From Dehalococcoidia bacterium (lineage in GTDB: Bacteria; Chloroflexota; Dehalococcoidia; JAUSIH01), in the NCBI GenBank assembly GCA_030648205.1, contig JAUSIH010000084.1, positions 1 to 34,766 of the forward strand: 34,766 nt of DNA, written 5' to 3'. How positions within the stretch are numbered: position 1 is the first letter of the stretch; each line of letters begins with the position of its first letter. The notes under the pieces are model-generated. The model was given only the letters and a program-made list of their open reading frames with translations, had not been told where the DNA came from and searched no databases. Shown here piece after piece: positions 8,802 through 17,338 of the stretch. A program made the translations under genes and the position numbers.

Positions 8802-10502
8802 ATGAAACCTGTCCGCGAACTCGCCCGCGTAGTGGGAGTCAGTCTGGCAGGACTGGTACTGGTGGCCGCGTCCTGCGCCCCCGCGGCGGCGCCCGCGCAG
8901 CCATCGGCACCGGCTCCCAGACAGCCGGCCCCGTCCGCGCCGTCCACCGCTCCCGCGCCGGCGGCGCCCCAGCCTACGGCGCCAAGCGCGCCACTGCCCG
9001 CGGCCTCAGCGCCGAGAAATCCCACGCCCACGCCTGCGACAGCCGTCCAGCAACGCAAGCGCGGTGGGACGGTCGTTTACGCGCAGCATGTGGACCTGTT
9101 GCACACCGACCCGCTGCTCTGCGCCAGCAGTTCATGCGTTGTCGTGGTGGGCCAGGCATTCAACAAGCTGTTGCAGCGCGACAAGAACAATGAGATCATC
9201 ACCGACCTGGCGGAGTCCTGGAAGCAGACGGACGACGTCACGTACGTCATTACACTGCGCAAAGGAGTGCTTTTCCACGACGGGACGGAGGTCACCGCTG
9301 ACGATGTCGTCTACAGCGCGGGCCTGCTGAGCCAGCAGGCGACGCATCCCACATACGCCAGCTTGTGGACGCAGTACGCCAGCGCCCGCGCCACCGACAA
9401 GTACACGGTGGAGCTGAAGACGAAGCAGCCGGACCCCCTCTTTCCACACGCGCTCTCAGAAGCGCATCAGTTCATCGTGCCAAAGGCGAAGTACACGCAG
9501 TCGGGCGCGTTCAGTCTAAAGTGGGTGGGCACTGGCCCGTTCGAACTGCAGGAGTTCACACGCAGCGTCAACTACAAGCTGGTCAAAAGCGCCAAGTATT
9601 TCGAACAGGGTGTCCCCTACGTGGATAGTGTCAGCGTGCTGATAGTGCCGGACCTGGCGACGCGCGTCGCCAGCTTCCGCACCAGGCGCGTGGACGTTAT
9701 CGGTGAGTTGCGCGCGCCCGACTTGGTGGCACTGCGCCGCGCAGTGCCGGACCTGAACGAGATCAAGTCGCCGGGCGGGGCCATCGGCATCTACTTCAAT
9801 CCATTCGCGCCGCCGTTCGACAACGAGAATCTGCGAAAGGCGGTGGTGTTCGGCCTGCAGCGGCAGCAGCTCATCGACATCGTCACGCAGGGGACGGGCG
9901 TGATGTCCGGCGTCGTCAACGGAGGCCCGCCCGGCTGGGGCTTGGCGTGGTACCCGGACGAGATGAAGAAGCTCTACACCTACGATCCGGCGAAGGTCAA
10001 AAAGTTTCTGGCGGACGGTGGACAGCCCAACGGCTTCTCATTCACACTGGCGGGCTCGCCGCGTCAGTCGCTGGGCCTTGCCGCACTGGAGGTGGTGGAG
10101 CAGCAACTCTCGCCACTTGGTATCAAAGCCAGGCTGGAAAACCAGGACTTCACCACGTTCATTGACAACCGCAACAAACTGAAGTTCCAGGCCATGTCGC
10201 ATATCGTCTCCGCCAGCGAGGAGTCCGGACCGGAGGCGGAGCGCTGGTTCCACTCCAACAAAAAGCAGTACGGCAACGACAGGGAACTGGACGTGCTTAT
10301 CGAGAAGATGCTCGGGACGATGGACCCGGCCAAGCGCAAGGACCTGGTGAATCAGATCGACAAGATGATCGTCGAGAAAGGCTTCGCGGGAGTGTACTTC
10401 CAGCAGCTTGATCTTGCCGTTTCGCAGCCCTATGTGAAGGACTACAACAGTCCCAGCTTCGTCGGCCAGTACCTGCTGCGGTACGCCTGGCTCGACAAGT
10501 AA
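8802..10502 (+). CDS. family 5 extracellular solute-binding lipoprotein
   Basis: This 566-aa substrate-binding protein belongs to the DppA/OppA class (SBP_bac_5). It has a lipoprotein signal peptide with lipobox VAASC, so Cys25 is the predicted lipidated residue. Residues about 26-75 form a long Ala/Pro/Ser-rich linker that tethers the binding domain to the membrane. The mature domain starts near KRGGTVVYAQH and contains family landmarks such as ITDLAESWKQTDD and TLRKGVLFHDGTEVTADDVV. ATG 8802 has a near-perfect GGAGGAGGAAACGCC upstream. It sits between the two permease genes, giving the order permease-binding protein-permease. The ligand cannot be predicted from sequence. Confidence 0.92.
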   Translation: MKPVRELARVVGVSLAGLVLVAASCAPAAAPAQPSAPAPRQPAPSAPSTAPAPAAPQPTAPSAPLPAASAPRNPTPTPATAVQQRKRGGTVVYAQHVDLLHTDPLLCASSSCVVVVGQAFNKLLQRDKNNEIITDLAESWKQTDDVTYVITLRKGVLFHDGTEVTADDVVYSAGLLSQQATHPTYASLWTQYASARATDKYTVELKTKQPDPLFPHALSEAHQFIVPKAKYTQSGAFSLKWVGTGPFELQEFTRSVNYKLVKSAKYFEQGVPYVDSVSVLIVPDLATRVASFRTRRVDVIGELRAPDLVALRRAVPDLNEIKSPGGAIGIYFNPFAPPFDNENLRKAVVFGLQRQQLIDIVTQGTGVMSGVVNGGPPGWGLAWYPDEMKKLYTYDPAKVKKFLADGGQPNGFSFTLAGSPRQSLGLAALEVVEQQLSPLGIKARLENQDFTTFIDNRNKLKFQAMSHIVSASEESGPEAERWFHSNKKQYGNDRELDVLIEKMLGTMDPAKRKDLVNQIDKMIVEKGFAGVYFQQLDLAVSQPYVKDYNSPSFVGQYLLRYAWLDK

Positions 10503-10517
10503 AGCGGAGCGGTCAAC

Positions 10518-11414
10518 GTGGCGGACGGTCAGGCGACACTGACGCTCTCCTCACCACAGGCTGCGTGGGGCAAGAGCGGCTTGTGGCGAAGCGTCAGGCG
10601 CTTCGCGCGGAGCAAGCCGCTCGGTTCCGCGGGCGCGTTGCTTATGGCGGTGCTGGTGCTGCTGGCCTTCGGCGCGGCTGTGATCAGCCCTTATAACCCT
10701 CTGGCGATGAATTCCGCGCGCACGCTGGAGCCACCGTCCGCTGACCACGTCTTCGGCACAGACCACGCCGGACGCGACGTCCTCAGCCGTGTCATCCATG
10801 GAACCCGCGTCGCGCTGTGGGTGGGCATCGTCTCGGTGGGCATTGGCACTGTGGCGGGCGTCTTTTTCGGCATCCTGTCCTACTGGCCCGGCACGGCGGA
10901 CATGGTCGTCCAGCGCGCTACGGATGGCCTGCTTGCCTTTCCCACGCTCATTCTGGCCATCACGCTCGTGGCGGTGCTCGGCCCCGGTATCACCAACGCC
11001 ATGATTGCCATTGGCATCGTCATGATGCCGCAGATGGCGCGGCTTGTGCGGTCGTCCGTACTCTCCGTGCGCGAGAACACCTACGTGGAGGCGGCGGTGG
11101 CGGTGGGCGCGCGCGACCCCGCGGTCATCTGGCGGCACGTGTTGCCGAACATCATGGCGCCGGTAGTGGTCGTCGCCACCGCAGGCCTGGCGCGCGCCAT
11201 CCTCGTCGAGGCGTCGCTCAGCTTCCTGGGCCTCGGCACGCAGCCGCCCACGCCCTCCTGGGGCGCGGACCTGTCCGGCCCGGGCCGCACCTACTTCGAA
11301 GTGGCTCCGTGGCTCGCCATCTTTCCCGGAATCGCCGTGTCACTGGCCGTGCTCGGCATCAACCTGCTGGGCGACGCCCTGCGCGACATCTGGGACCCTC
11401 GCCTTCGCACCTAA
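10518..11414 (+). CDS. dipeptide/oligopeptide-type ABC transporter permease (DppC-like)
   Basis: This is the 298-aa second permease of the transporter. A polar N-terminus of about 35 residues is followed by a hydrophobic helix, the HVFGTDHAGRDVLSRVIHGTR block typical of DppC/OppC, and further transmembrane helices. The EAA-like loop is YVEAAVAVGARDPAVIWRHVLPN. The C-terminus INLLGDALRDIWDPRLRT is a family hallmark. GTG 10518 follows a GGAGCGG ribosome binding site and lies 15 nt after the binding-protein stop. No ATP-binding subunit gene follows; the next gene is a hydrolase. Confidence 0.92.
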   Translation: MADGQATLTLSSPQAAWGKSGLWRSVRRFARSKPLGSAGALLMAVLVLLAFGAAVISPYNPLAMNSARTLEPPSADHVFGTDHAGRDVLSRVIHGTRVALWVGIVSVGIGTVAGVFFGILSYWPGTADMVVQRATDGLLAFPTLILAITLVAVLGPGITNAMIAIGIVMMPQMARLVRSSVLSVRENTYVEAAVAVGARDPAVIWRHVLPNIMAPVVVVATAGLARAILVEASLSFLGLGTQPPTPSWGADLSGPGRTYFEVAPWLAIFPGIAVSLAVLGINLLGDALRDIWDPRLRT

Positions 11415-11456
11415 AACCCAAGGAGGCCACGCAAGGCCTCAAGAAAGGAACGCCCT

Positions 11457-12290
11457 ATGCCTTATGCACGCATCAACGGCGCCGAACTCTACTACGACCT
11501 GGACTGCTTCGCCGACCCCTGGACGGCGCCCCAGACCGTCCTCCTCCAGCATGGGTTCTCCCGCAACGGGCGTTTCTGGTACCCCTGGGTACCTTTGCTC
11601 TCCGGCCGGTTCCAGGTGCTGCGCCCGGACATGCGCGGCATGGGACGCTCCGCCATGCCGCCCGACTTGTACACGCCGTCGGTGGACACCTTCAGCGCCG
11701 ACCTGGTCGGCCTGCTGGACCACCTGGGCATAGACAAGGTCACGTATGTGGGGGAGTCGTTCGGCGGCGTACTCGGCCTGGTGTTCGCGTGGAAGCACCC
11801 GGAGCGCGTCCGCGCCCTGGTGCTCACCTCCACGCCCTTCCGCGTCCCGCACGAAGACCTGGCGAAGAAGTTTCCCGTCAAGGAAGGCTCCGCCAGCGAG
11901 GCGCTGGCCAAGGGCGCGGACAACTGGTCGCGGCAGACCATCGGCCAGCGCATCGACGTAAAGGCCGCGCCGCCGCAACTGGCGGAGTGGTGGATTCACC
12001 AGATGGGCATGACGGTCCCGGCCAACGCCGTCAAGCTCCACGAGTATGTCGGGACCCTGGACTTCGCTCCCCATCTCCATGAGCTTAAGGTGCCCACGCT
12101 CGTCCTGGCGGGAGAGAAGTCGCCCATCGCCACGCCGCAACAGGTGGAGATCATGCGGTCACAGATTCCTGACTGCAAAATCGTCATCTTCCCTGGCTAC
12201 GGTCACGGCGTCCACGCGGTCATCCCGGACCAGTGCGTTCGCGAGGTCGTCAAGTTCATGAACGAGCGCTCTCCGGCGCGTGCGCGCTAG
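11457..12290 (+). CDS. alpha/beta hydrolase in transporter operon
   Basis: This 277-aa alpha/beta hydrolase has nucleophile Ser101 in GESFGG, an HGFSRNG oxyanion loop (about 32-38) and candidate catalytic His250 in GYGH. At the usual acid position after strand 7 the sequence reads LAGEKSPIATP, with Ser222 where an Asp normally lies; Glu220 is two residues earlier. The acid may therefore be supplied by another residue, or activity may be altered. It resembles enol-lactonase and related hydrolases, but the substrate is unknown. AAAGGAA at 11443-11449 precedes ATG 11457. Its place between a transporter and an SDR suggests it processes the imported compound. Confidence 0.85.
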   Translation: MPYARINGAELYYDLDCFADPWTAPQTVLLQHGFSRNGRFWYPWVPLLSGRFQVLRPDMRGMGRSAMPPDLYTPSVDTFSADLVGLLDHLGIDKVTYVGESFGGVLGLVFAWKHPERVRALVLTSTPFRVPHEDLAKKFPVKEGSASEALAKGADNWSRQTIGQRIDVKAAPPQLAEWWIHQMGMTVPANAVKLHEYVGTLDFAPHLHELKVPTLVLAGEKSPIATPQQVEIMRSQIPDCKIVIFPGYGHGVHAVIPDQCVREVVKFMNERSPARAR

Positions 12291-12308
12291 ACGGAAAGGA
12301 GACATGGT

Positions 12309-13235
12309 ATGGGAATCTTGATTACAGGCGGCACGGGGTTCATCGGCTCACACCTCGCGCACCTTCTCGTGGAGCGTGAGAAGGAGAAGCTGGTCCTGTT
12401 CGACATGTTTCCCAACGCCGCGGCGGTGCGCGACCTGGGTGACCGCGCCACCGTTGTGCGCGGCGACTTCTCGGAGCCGACCGAGCTTATGGCCGCCCTG
12501 AAGCAGCACAACGTGAGCGACGTCTTCCACCTCGGCTACTTCACCGCCGAATCGGAGGCGTATCCGGCCCAGGCCATCCGTGTCAACTGCGACGGCACGA
12601 ACCGCGTGTTCGAGTGCGCGCGCATCGCCGGCGTGCGGCGCGTGATGTGGCCCAGTTCCGCCGCCGTCTATGGCCACTCCCAGACCAGCGCCAGCCCGAA
12701 GTTCATGAGCGAGGACGACAAGTTCACGCCCAACAGTATCTACGGGTCGTGCAAGCTCTTTAACGAGCATGTGGCCGAGGTGTACGCGGAGCGCAACGGG
12801 TTCGACCACATCGGCTTGCGGCTGTGCTCGGTGTATGGGCTGGGCCGGGGCCAGCGGCGCGGCATCAATCCGGACATCTACGCGCAACTCGTGGAGAAAC
12901 CCTACGCCGGGGAGGAGTTCGCCGCTCCCCCCGCCGACCATATCATGACGTGGGGCTACGCCAGGGACGCCGCGGCGGCGTTCTACGCGGCGTACAAGGC
13001 GCAGAAGCCCCCGCACCGGATTTTCAACTTCGGCGGGGAGTCGCGACCCGTCAAGGACGCCGTGGAGCGCGTCAAGGAGCTATGCCCCAAGGCTAAGCTC
13101 ACGTACGCCAGCCAGGGCATCCGCCATCTGGCCTACCTCAACACCGACCGCATCCAGAAGGAGCTGGGCTTCAAGTCCGGCTTCTCCATGCGCGACGGGC
13201 TGGCGGACTACGTCAAGAAGCTGGGCGGCAGCTAG
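12309..13235 (+). CDS. NAD-dependent epimerase/dehydratase (extended SDR)
   Basis: This 308-aa extended short-chain dehydrogenase/reductase has the Rossmann glycine motif GGTGFIGSH at residues 7-15, a Ser-containing strand PSSAAVYG (115-122) and the catalytic pair Tyr145 and Lys149 in YGSCK. It is close in form to sugar-nucleotide epimerases, but the operon context (permeases, binding protein, hydrolase) suggests oxidation or epimerisation of an imported compound. AAGGAG lies just before ATG 12309; another ATG at 12304 is out of frame. The gap to the previous gene is 18 nt, consistent with one transcript. No clear terminator follows, only a weak CGAC/GTCG stem. Confidence 0.88.
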   Translation: MGILITGGTGFIGSHLAHLLVEREKEKLVLFDMFPNAAAVRDLGDRATVVRGDFSEPTELMAALKQHNVSDVFHLGYFTAESEAYPAQAIRVNCDGTNRVFECARIAGVRRVMWPSSAAVYGHSQTSASPKFMSEDDKFTPNSIYGSCKLFNEHVAEVYAERNGFDHIGLRLCSVYGLGRGQRRGINPDIYAQLVEKPYAGEEFAAPPADHIMTWGYARDAAAAFYAAYKAQKPPHRIFNFGGESRPVKDAVERVKELCPKAKLTYASQGIRHLAYLNTDRIQKELGFKSGFSMRDGLADYVKKLGGS

Positions 13236-13417
13236 GGGAAAGACGACCGAAAGTCGGGCCAGAGGTGGCGGTTCCCTTGCGTCTTGGTTGGTCGTTCATC
13301 ATTTCCGAACCGGGACCTGGCCCAAGGTCAACCTAAATGCAAGAGACCGTCCGCGCTAGCCCGCGCACCGCTCTTGCGGGCGTTGGGGTTGAGGGGTAGT
13401 CGGCTGGCTCCGATCGG

Positions 13418-13945
13418 TTATGGAAGAGGGAACCACGGAGCTAGTGCCCCTATTACAACGTACAGTAATCCAAAACCGAGGTTCATCCCTCCGACATCGA
13501 CGCCAAGATCGACAGTGGGGGTATTTCGTAGCTCTCCCTTAAGGCGATAGGTTGGCTCTATGTAGCGAAATTTCTCATCTAACGAGTTCGGGTCTGAAGC
13601 GTAAAACCAGTATGGACGAAGCTCGACGACTGCAAGCCAGACGCGATACAAGCCGAACACAGCAAACGCAGGCACTACGCCGCGAATTACATAATGAAGG
13701 CTACCGGCTAATGGAGCGCTCTCTGTTGGCCCGCGTCCATGGAGTGCCCACATCCCATAAGCGAAGAAGACCAGCGGGAGGACGTTAAGAACAAACAGTC
13801 CGGCCATCGCCCGACATCGGGCTTGCGGAAGTTTGAAGAATAAGGGCCATTGAAACGCTTTCCACCGCGGTTGAACATTGGCGACAGCTCCCCAGAAAAT
13901 GGCGTAGAACAACATGAAAACCGTCTGCAACGCGTCAATCCCCAT
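13418..13945 (-). CDS. hypothetical membrane protein in a lower-G+C patch
   Basis: I do not recognise this 175-aa protein. It has four probable transmembrane segments (about 5-22, 45-65, 78-100 and 152-172). A soluble stretch between segments 3 and 4 is rich in aromatic and charged residues (PYWFYASDPNSLDEKF and following). ATG 13945 is supported by GGGGGAG placed about 6 nt upstream; an in-frame GTG at 13975 would add 10 residues. Base composition differs sharply from its neighbours: 13561-13620 counts 26 G/C of 60, about 43%. It is the third minus-strand gene after tatA and the PCD gene and may share their transcript. Recent acquisition is a possible reading. Confidence 0.7.
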   Translation of the reverse strand: MGIDALQTVFMLFYAIFWGAVANVQPRWKAFQWPLFFKLPQARCRAMAGLFVLNVLPLVFFAYGMWALHGRGPTESAPLAGSLHYVIRGVVPAFAVFGLYRVWLAVVELRPYWFYASDPNSLDEKFRYIEPTYRLKGELRNTPTVDLGVDVGGMNLGFGLLYVVIGALAPWFPLP

Positions 13946-14023
13946 AATCTGCTCCCCCACTCTTGGCCAAGACACTCGCCATGCCGGCCAACGCCCAGCA
14001 TCAGCGGCTGCGCGGCGAAAGGC

Positions 14024-14383
14024 CTACGCCTTGCGCTCCGGCGGGGGCGTGTACAGGCGGTCGGTCTTGGCGGCCATGATGAAGTCGTTGCGGTGCAGGT
14101 TGCGGATTTTGTGGGTCCACCACGTCACGATGACGCGTCCCCACTCCGTGGTCAGACGCGGGTGATGGCCCTCTGACTCGGCCAGCGCGCCCACCGCGTC
14201 CGTAAAGGCCATCGCATCAGCGAAGCTGGTGAAGCGGTAGGTGCGCTGCAGCTTCCGGATGCCGTCCTCCACGATGAGCGCCCAGTCCGGCGCCTGCATC
14301 CGCAGCTCCGGCATCTCCTGTTCGCTCACCGGCGGAGAGCCGACGCGACACGCGACGCACTGTTCCTGGGCAAGCTGTCCCAT
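14024..14383 (-). CDS. pterin-4a-carbinolamine dehydratase family protein
   Basis: This 119-aa protein carries the pterin carbinolamine dehydratase (PCD/DCoH) signature: EGHHPRL (His73 and His74) followed by VTWWTH (His91). In the family these residues dehydrate 4a-hydroxy-tetrahydropterin and help recycle the cofactor for aromatic amino acid hydroxylases; some bacterial PCD-like proteins act in molybdopterin metabolism instead. No hydroxylase is present in the window. The N-terminus has a CVAC pair (Cys9 and Cys12). ATG 14383 is preferred, with GAGG upstream; the in-frame GTG at 14389 is two codons earlier. It lies 67 nt downstream of tatA on the same strand. Confidence 0.87.
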   Translation of the reverse strand: MGQLAQEQCVACRVGSPPVSEQEMPELRMQAPDWALIVEDGIRKLQRTYRFTSFADAMAFTDAVGALAESEGHHPRLTTEWGRVIVTWWTHKIRNLHRNDFIMAAKTDRLYTPPPERKA

Positions 14384-14449
14384 GGACACCTCACGGCAGC
14401 CGCCCGCCCCGTTCTCCGGTCAAAAGGACGGGACGGGGCGTGACCCGGA

Positions 14450-14662
14450 CTAGGAGGACGAGCTGCGGGGCTTCTCCGGGGAAGACTCGGCGGCGGCAGT
14501 GGATTTCGGATCGCGTGACTCGCCCTGCCCGGACGACGCCTGCTTGAACTCGTGAACGCTCCTGCCCATGGCGCGAGCAAGCTGCGGCAGCCTGGTTGCG
14601 CCAAAGAGCAGCAATATGACCGCCAGGATAATCAACAACTCGGGGAGACCGATGTGTGGCAT
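14450..14662 (-). CDS. tatA: Sec-independent protein translocase subunit TatA/E
   Basis: This 70-aa TatA-family protein has one transmembrane helix (about residues 5-22), the FG hinge in LLLFGATRLPQLAR, an amphipathic helix to about residue 45 and a polar Ser/Pro/Lys-rich tail. TatA oligomers form the translocation element for folded proteins carrying twin-arginine signals. GGAGGAAGAT directly precedes ATG 14662. No tatB or tatC gene is in the window, so the partner subunit must be encoded elsewhere. A promoter is visible upstream. Confidence 0.93.
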   Translation of the reverse strand: MPHIGLPELLIILAVILLLFGATRLPQLARAMGRSVHEFKQASSGQGESRDPKSTAAAESSPEKPRSSSS

Positions 14663-14696
14663 ATCTTCCTCCTTGCCCTCTCAGCCCGACATGCTC

Positions 14697-14726
14697 AGGA
14701 TACACTCTCGGAACCCCCGCTGTCCA
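14697..14726 (-). promoter_or_regulatory. tatA promoter
   Basis: Read on the minus strand, TGGACA (14721-14726) and TATCCT (14697-14702), preceded by TG, are separated by 18 nt. This would start transcription about 30 nt before the tatA ATG. The rest of 14727-14855 shows no gene. Confidence 0.55.
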
Positions 14727-14855
14727 ACGCGCCGCCAATAGAGCGTTGGCCCGCGCGCGCCCCGTCTCCACCTTGCAAGAGCTATTGTCCGAACGGGACA
14801 AGGCGACAGGAAACGGGCGCTCATCGCCGGTGCGGCGCCGGACGGGCGGGCGGCC

Positions 14856-16091
14856 CTACGCGCTCCGGCGAGGCTCGCGGACCAGCATAGCGGCTATGGC
14901 GCCCGCGGCAGCCAGGACGGCGAAGATGCCCCACGCCAGCGGGTAAGAACCCGTCCTGTCCACGACCTGGCCGAAGATGGGCGGACTGGCGAACGCGCCC
15001 AATTGCACCAGGGTCAGCCCCAGCCCCACAGACGTGGCCGCGCCGCGCGTGCCCCCCAGCTCCGCCATGAGCGTCAGAAAGAGGGCATGGGAACCGATGG
15101 CCGCCACGCCCAGAGCCGCCACCAGCACCGCCACCAGTGTGAGCGATGTCCCCGGCCCGACCATCGCCGTCGCGGCCAGGAGCACCGTCGTCAGCACGCC
15201 GAACGCCACCAGCAAAGGCTTCCGCCGCGCACCCAGCAAGCGATCGCTGATCAGGCCGGAGACGACGCGCGTCCCCAGCCCGGCGGTGTTCGCCAGCGCC
15301 AGGTAGCCGCCCGCGACCACCACCGGCACCAGCAACACCTCTTTCAAGTAGATGACCAGATACGTGATGATGATGAATTGGGCCGCCGCCAGGGATAGGG
15401 CCAGGAAGCCCACCAGCCAGACGTCGCGCAGGGCCAGCGTCTCCCGCAGCACGCCCCACCCACCAGTCCGTCGGCCTGCCGCCTCGACCGCTGGGGGGTC
15501 GCGGTAGAGAGCGAAGACGCATACCCCGATAGCCGCCACCGCCGCCACAATCACAACGACTGACACCCGCCACCCGCTGGCCACGCCCAGCGGAAGCAGC
15601 AGCAGCGCGCCCAGAACACCGCTCAGAGGCACGCCCGTCTGCTTGATGCCCATGGCTGTCGCGCGCGTCCTTGGCGGGAACCAGGAGACCACCGTCTTGG
15701 TGACCGCTGGGCTTGCCAGGCTGGAGCCAAAGCCCGCGATGAAGATACCCAGCAGCATCACCGGGAAGCTCGGAGCGAGGGCGAACAGCAGCAGTCCACC
15801 CATGGCCACCAGCAGGCCGATGACAATCATGCGCCGAATGCCCAGCGTGTCCGCCAGGGCGCCGGCAAAGAACAGGATGACCACGTGCCCGAGCGCGCCC
15901 GCCGAGGCTATCATTCCCACGCTGGTACGGGAGAGGCCGAGGTCCGCCTGGTATAACGCCGCCATCGCCAGAAGCGCCTGGCTGACAGAGGACAGCGCCA
16001 TCTGGGCAAGGAACGCAACTCCCAGAATGACGTAGCGATAGGCGGCGCGGCCTTGCGCCACGGCTACCCGCGTCTTGCCGGCAAGGGTCAT
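14856..16091 (-). CDS. MFS transporter, paralog 1 of 3
   Basis: This 411-aa major facilitator has about 12 transmembrane helices. The helix 2-3 loop shows motif A (GALADTLGIRRM), and the family's helix 4-5 region reads ATAMGIKQTGVPLSG. That segment recurs almost identically in the two adjacent genes, so all three are paralogs. Its ATG overlaps the stop of paralog 2 (ATGA at 16088-16091), implying translational coupling. Substrate is unknown; the KQTGVPL-type segment is seen in anion or organic-acid facilitators, but that is not decisive. It is the most diverged copy of the three in this region (PLSGVLGALLLLPLG in place of PLGGAVFAA). Confidence 0.88.
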   Translation of the reverse strand: MTLAGKTRVAVAQGRAAYRYVILGVAFLAQMALSSVSQALLAMAALYQADLGLSRTSVGMIASAGALGHVVILFFAGALADTLGIRRMIVIGLLVAMGGLLLFALAPSFPVMLLGIFIAGFGSSLASPAVTKTVVSWFPPRTRATAMGIKQTGVPLSGVLGALLLLPLGVASGWRVSVVVIVAAVAAIGVCVFALYRDPPAVEAAGRRTGGWGVLRETLALRDVWLVGFLALSLAAAQFIIITYLVIYLKEVLLVPVVVAGGYLALANTAGLGTRVVSGLISDRLLGARRKPLLVAFGVLTTVLLAATAMVGPGTSLTLVAVLVAALGVAAIGSHALFLTLMAELGGTRGAATSVGLGLTLVQLGAFASPPIFGQVVDRTGSYPLAWGIFAVLAAAGAIAAMLVREPRRSA

Positions 16092-17335
16092 GGGCGTTCA
16101 ACCCCCTGTCTTACTTCACGCATCAGCAGCAGGAAAACGAGGGTCGCCAGAGCGGCCGCGCCCGCCAGAGCGAACCAGGCCGGACGATAGCCAAAGCCAT
16201 CGGCGATGAGGCCGAACGCGGGCGGCCCCACCAGGGCGCCCATCGCCGAAAACATGCTCGCGAATCCCAGCGCGGGAGCTATCAATCCTGGCTCCGCCGA
16301 CTCGGCCACGCTCGTGTGGTACACGGGATGCCAGCCGATGCCCGCGACGCCCACGAGAACTGTAAGTACCAGCACCGCGACGAACGGCGCGCCCACCGGC
16401 AACAAGCCCAAAGCCACAAGGAAGATGGCGGTGCCCCCGCCGGCCCCCGCCAGCACCACCTTCCGACGACCGTGCAGGACGCGGTCGCTGAGCAGGCCCA
16501 ACCCTATCCGAGCCACCAGCGCGGACATCTGCATCACGGCCAGCAGGACGCCGCCCACTACGACGGGCACGTCGAACGTGTCCCGCAGATACAAGATGAT
16601 ATACGTGAGCAGGCAGAACTGGACGCCCACAAGAACGCTCGCCAGCGTCGCCGTGATGACGATGTTGCGGTTGGACGCCACCAATCGGATGGCCCTCAGG
16701 CTGGAACGCCAGTCCGACGCGGACCGAGTCGGCCGCTCCGCGTCGCGGTACACCGCGTAGAACACGACCGTAGCCACCAGGGCGCTTCCTCCCAGCACCA
16801 GCGCGGCAGTCCGCCAGCCCGCGGCCAGCGCCACCGCGGGCAACGTGGCCGCGAAGACGGCGCCCCCCAGAGGTACGCCAGTCTGCTTGACGCCCATCGC
16901 CGTCGCGCGCACACGCAGCGGAAACCAGTCCACGATGGCCTTGCTGGTCGCGGGGTTGCCCAGGCCGGCGCCGGTGCTCGCCACGAGAGCAAACACCAGA
17001 ACATGGCCGTACCCGCCTCCCAGGGCCATGGGCATCATGCCCAGACCGGACACCAGGCACCCCAGCGCCAGGGTCTTACGCACTCCCACTGCATCCATGA
17101 GCCATCCGGACAGCAGGGACAGGGTAAACTGGCCGAGCATGACGGCTGTAATGACAACGCCCACCTGAGCACGGCTGAGGCCCAGGTCCTCTTTCAGGAA
17201 GGGGACCAACGGAGGGATGCCCTGATTGGGCACGGACAGCGCCGCCTGGGCCAGCACCGTCACCCCCAGAATCGCCCAGCCTGGGACGCTGCTCGGAGCG
17301 ACGGCGGAGCGGACGGTCTCCTTCAAGCTCGCCAT
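16088..17335 (-). CDS. MFS transporter, paralog 2 of 3
   Basis: This 415-aa major facilitator has 12 predicted helices, motif A in GWLMDAVGVRKT and the shared block ATAMGVKQTGVPLGG followed by AVFAATLPAVALAAGWR. It is closer to paralog 3 than to paralog 1 over this block. AAGGAG lies 6 nt before ATG 17335, inside the end of paralog 3, which stops at 17339. The spacing shows one polycistronic unit with tight coupling. Function is transport across the inner membrane, substrate unknown. Confidence 0.88.
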   Translation of the reverse strand: MASLKETVRSAVAPSSVPGWAILGVTVLAQAALSVPNQGIPPLVPFLKEDLGLSRAQVGVVITAVMLGQFTLSLLSGWLMDAVGVRKTLALGCLVSGLGMMPMALGGGYGHVLVFALVASTGAGLGNPATSKAIVDWFPLRVRATAMGVKQTGVPLGGAVFAATLPAVALAAGWRTAALVLGGSALVATVVFYAVYRDAERPTRSASDWRSSLRAIRLVASNRNIVITATLASVLVGVQFCLLTYIILYLRDTFDVPVVVGGVLLAVMQMSALVARIGLGLLSDRVLHGRRKVVLAGAGGGTAIFLVALGLLPVGAPFVAVLVLTVLVGVAGIGWHPVYHTSVAESAEPGLIAPALGFASMFSAMGALVGPPAFGLIADGFGYRPAWFALAGAAALATLVFLLLMREVRQGVERP

Positions 17336-17338
17336 CCG

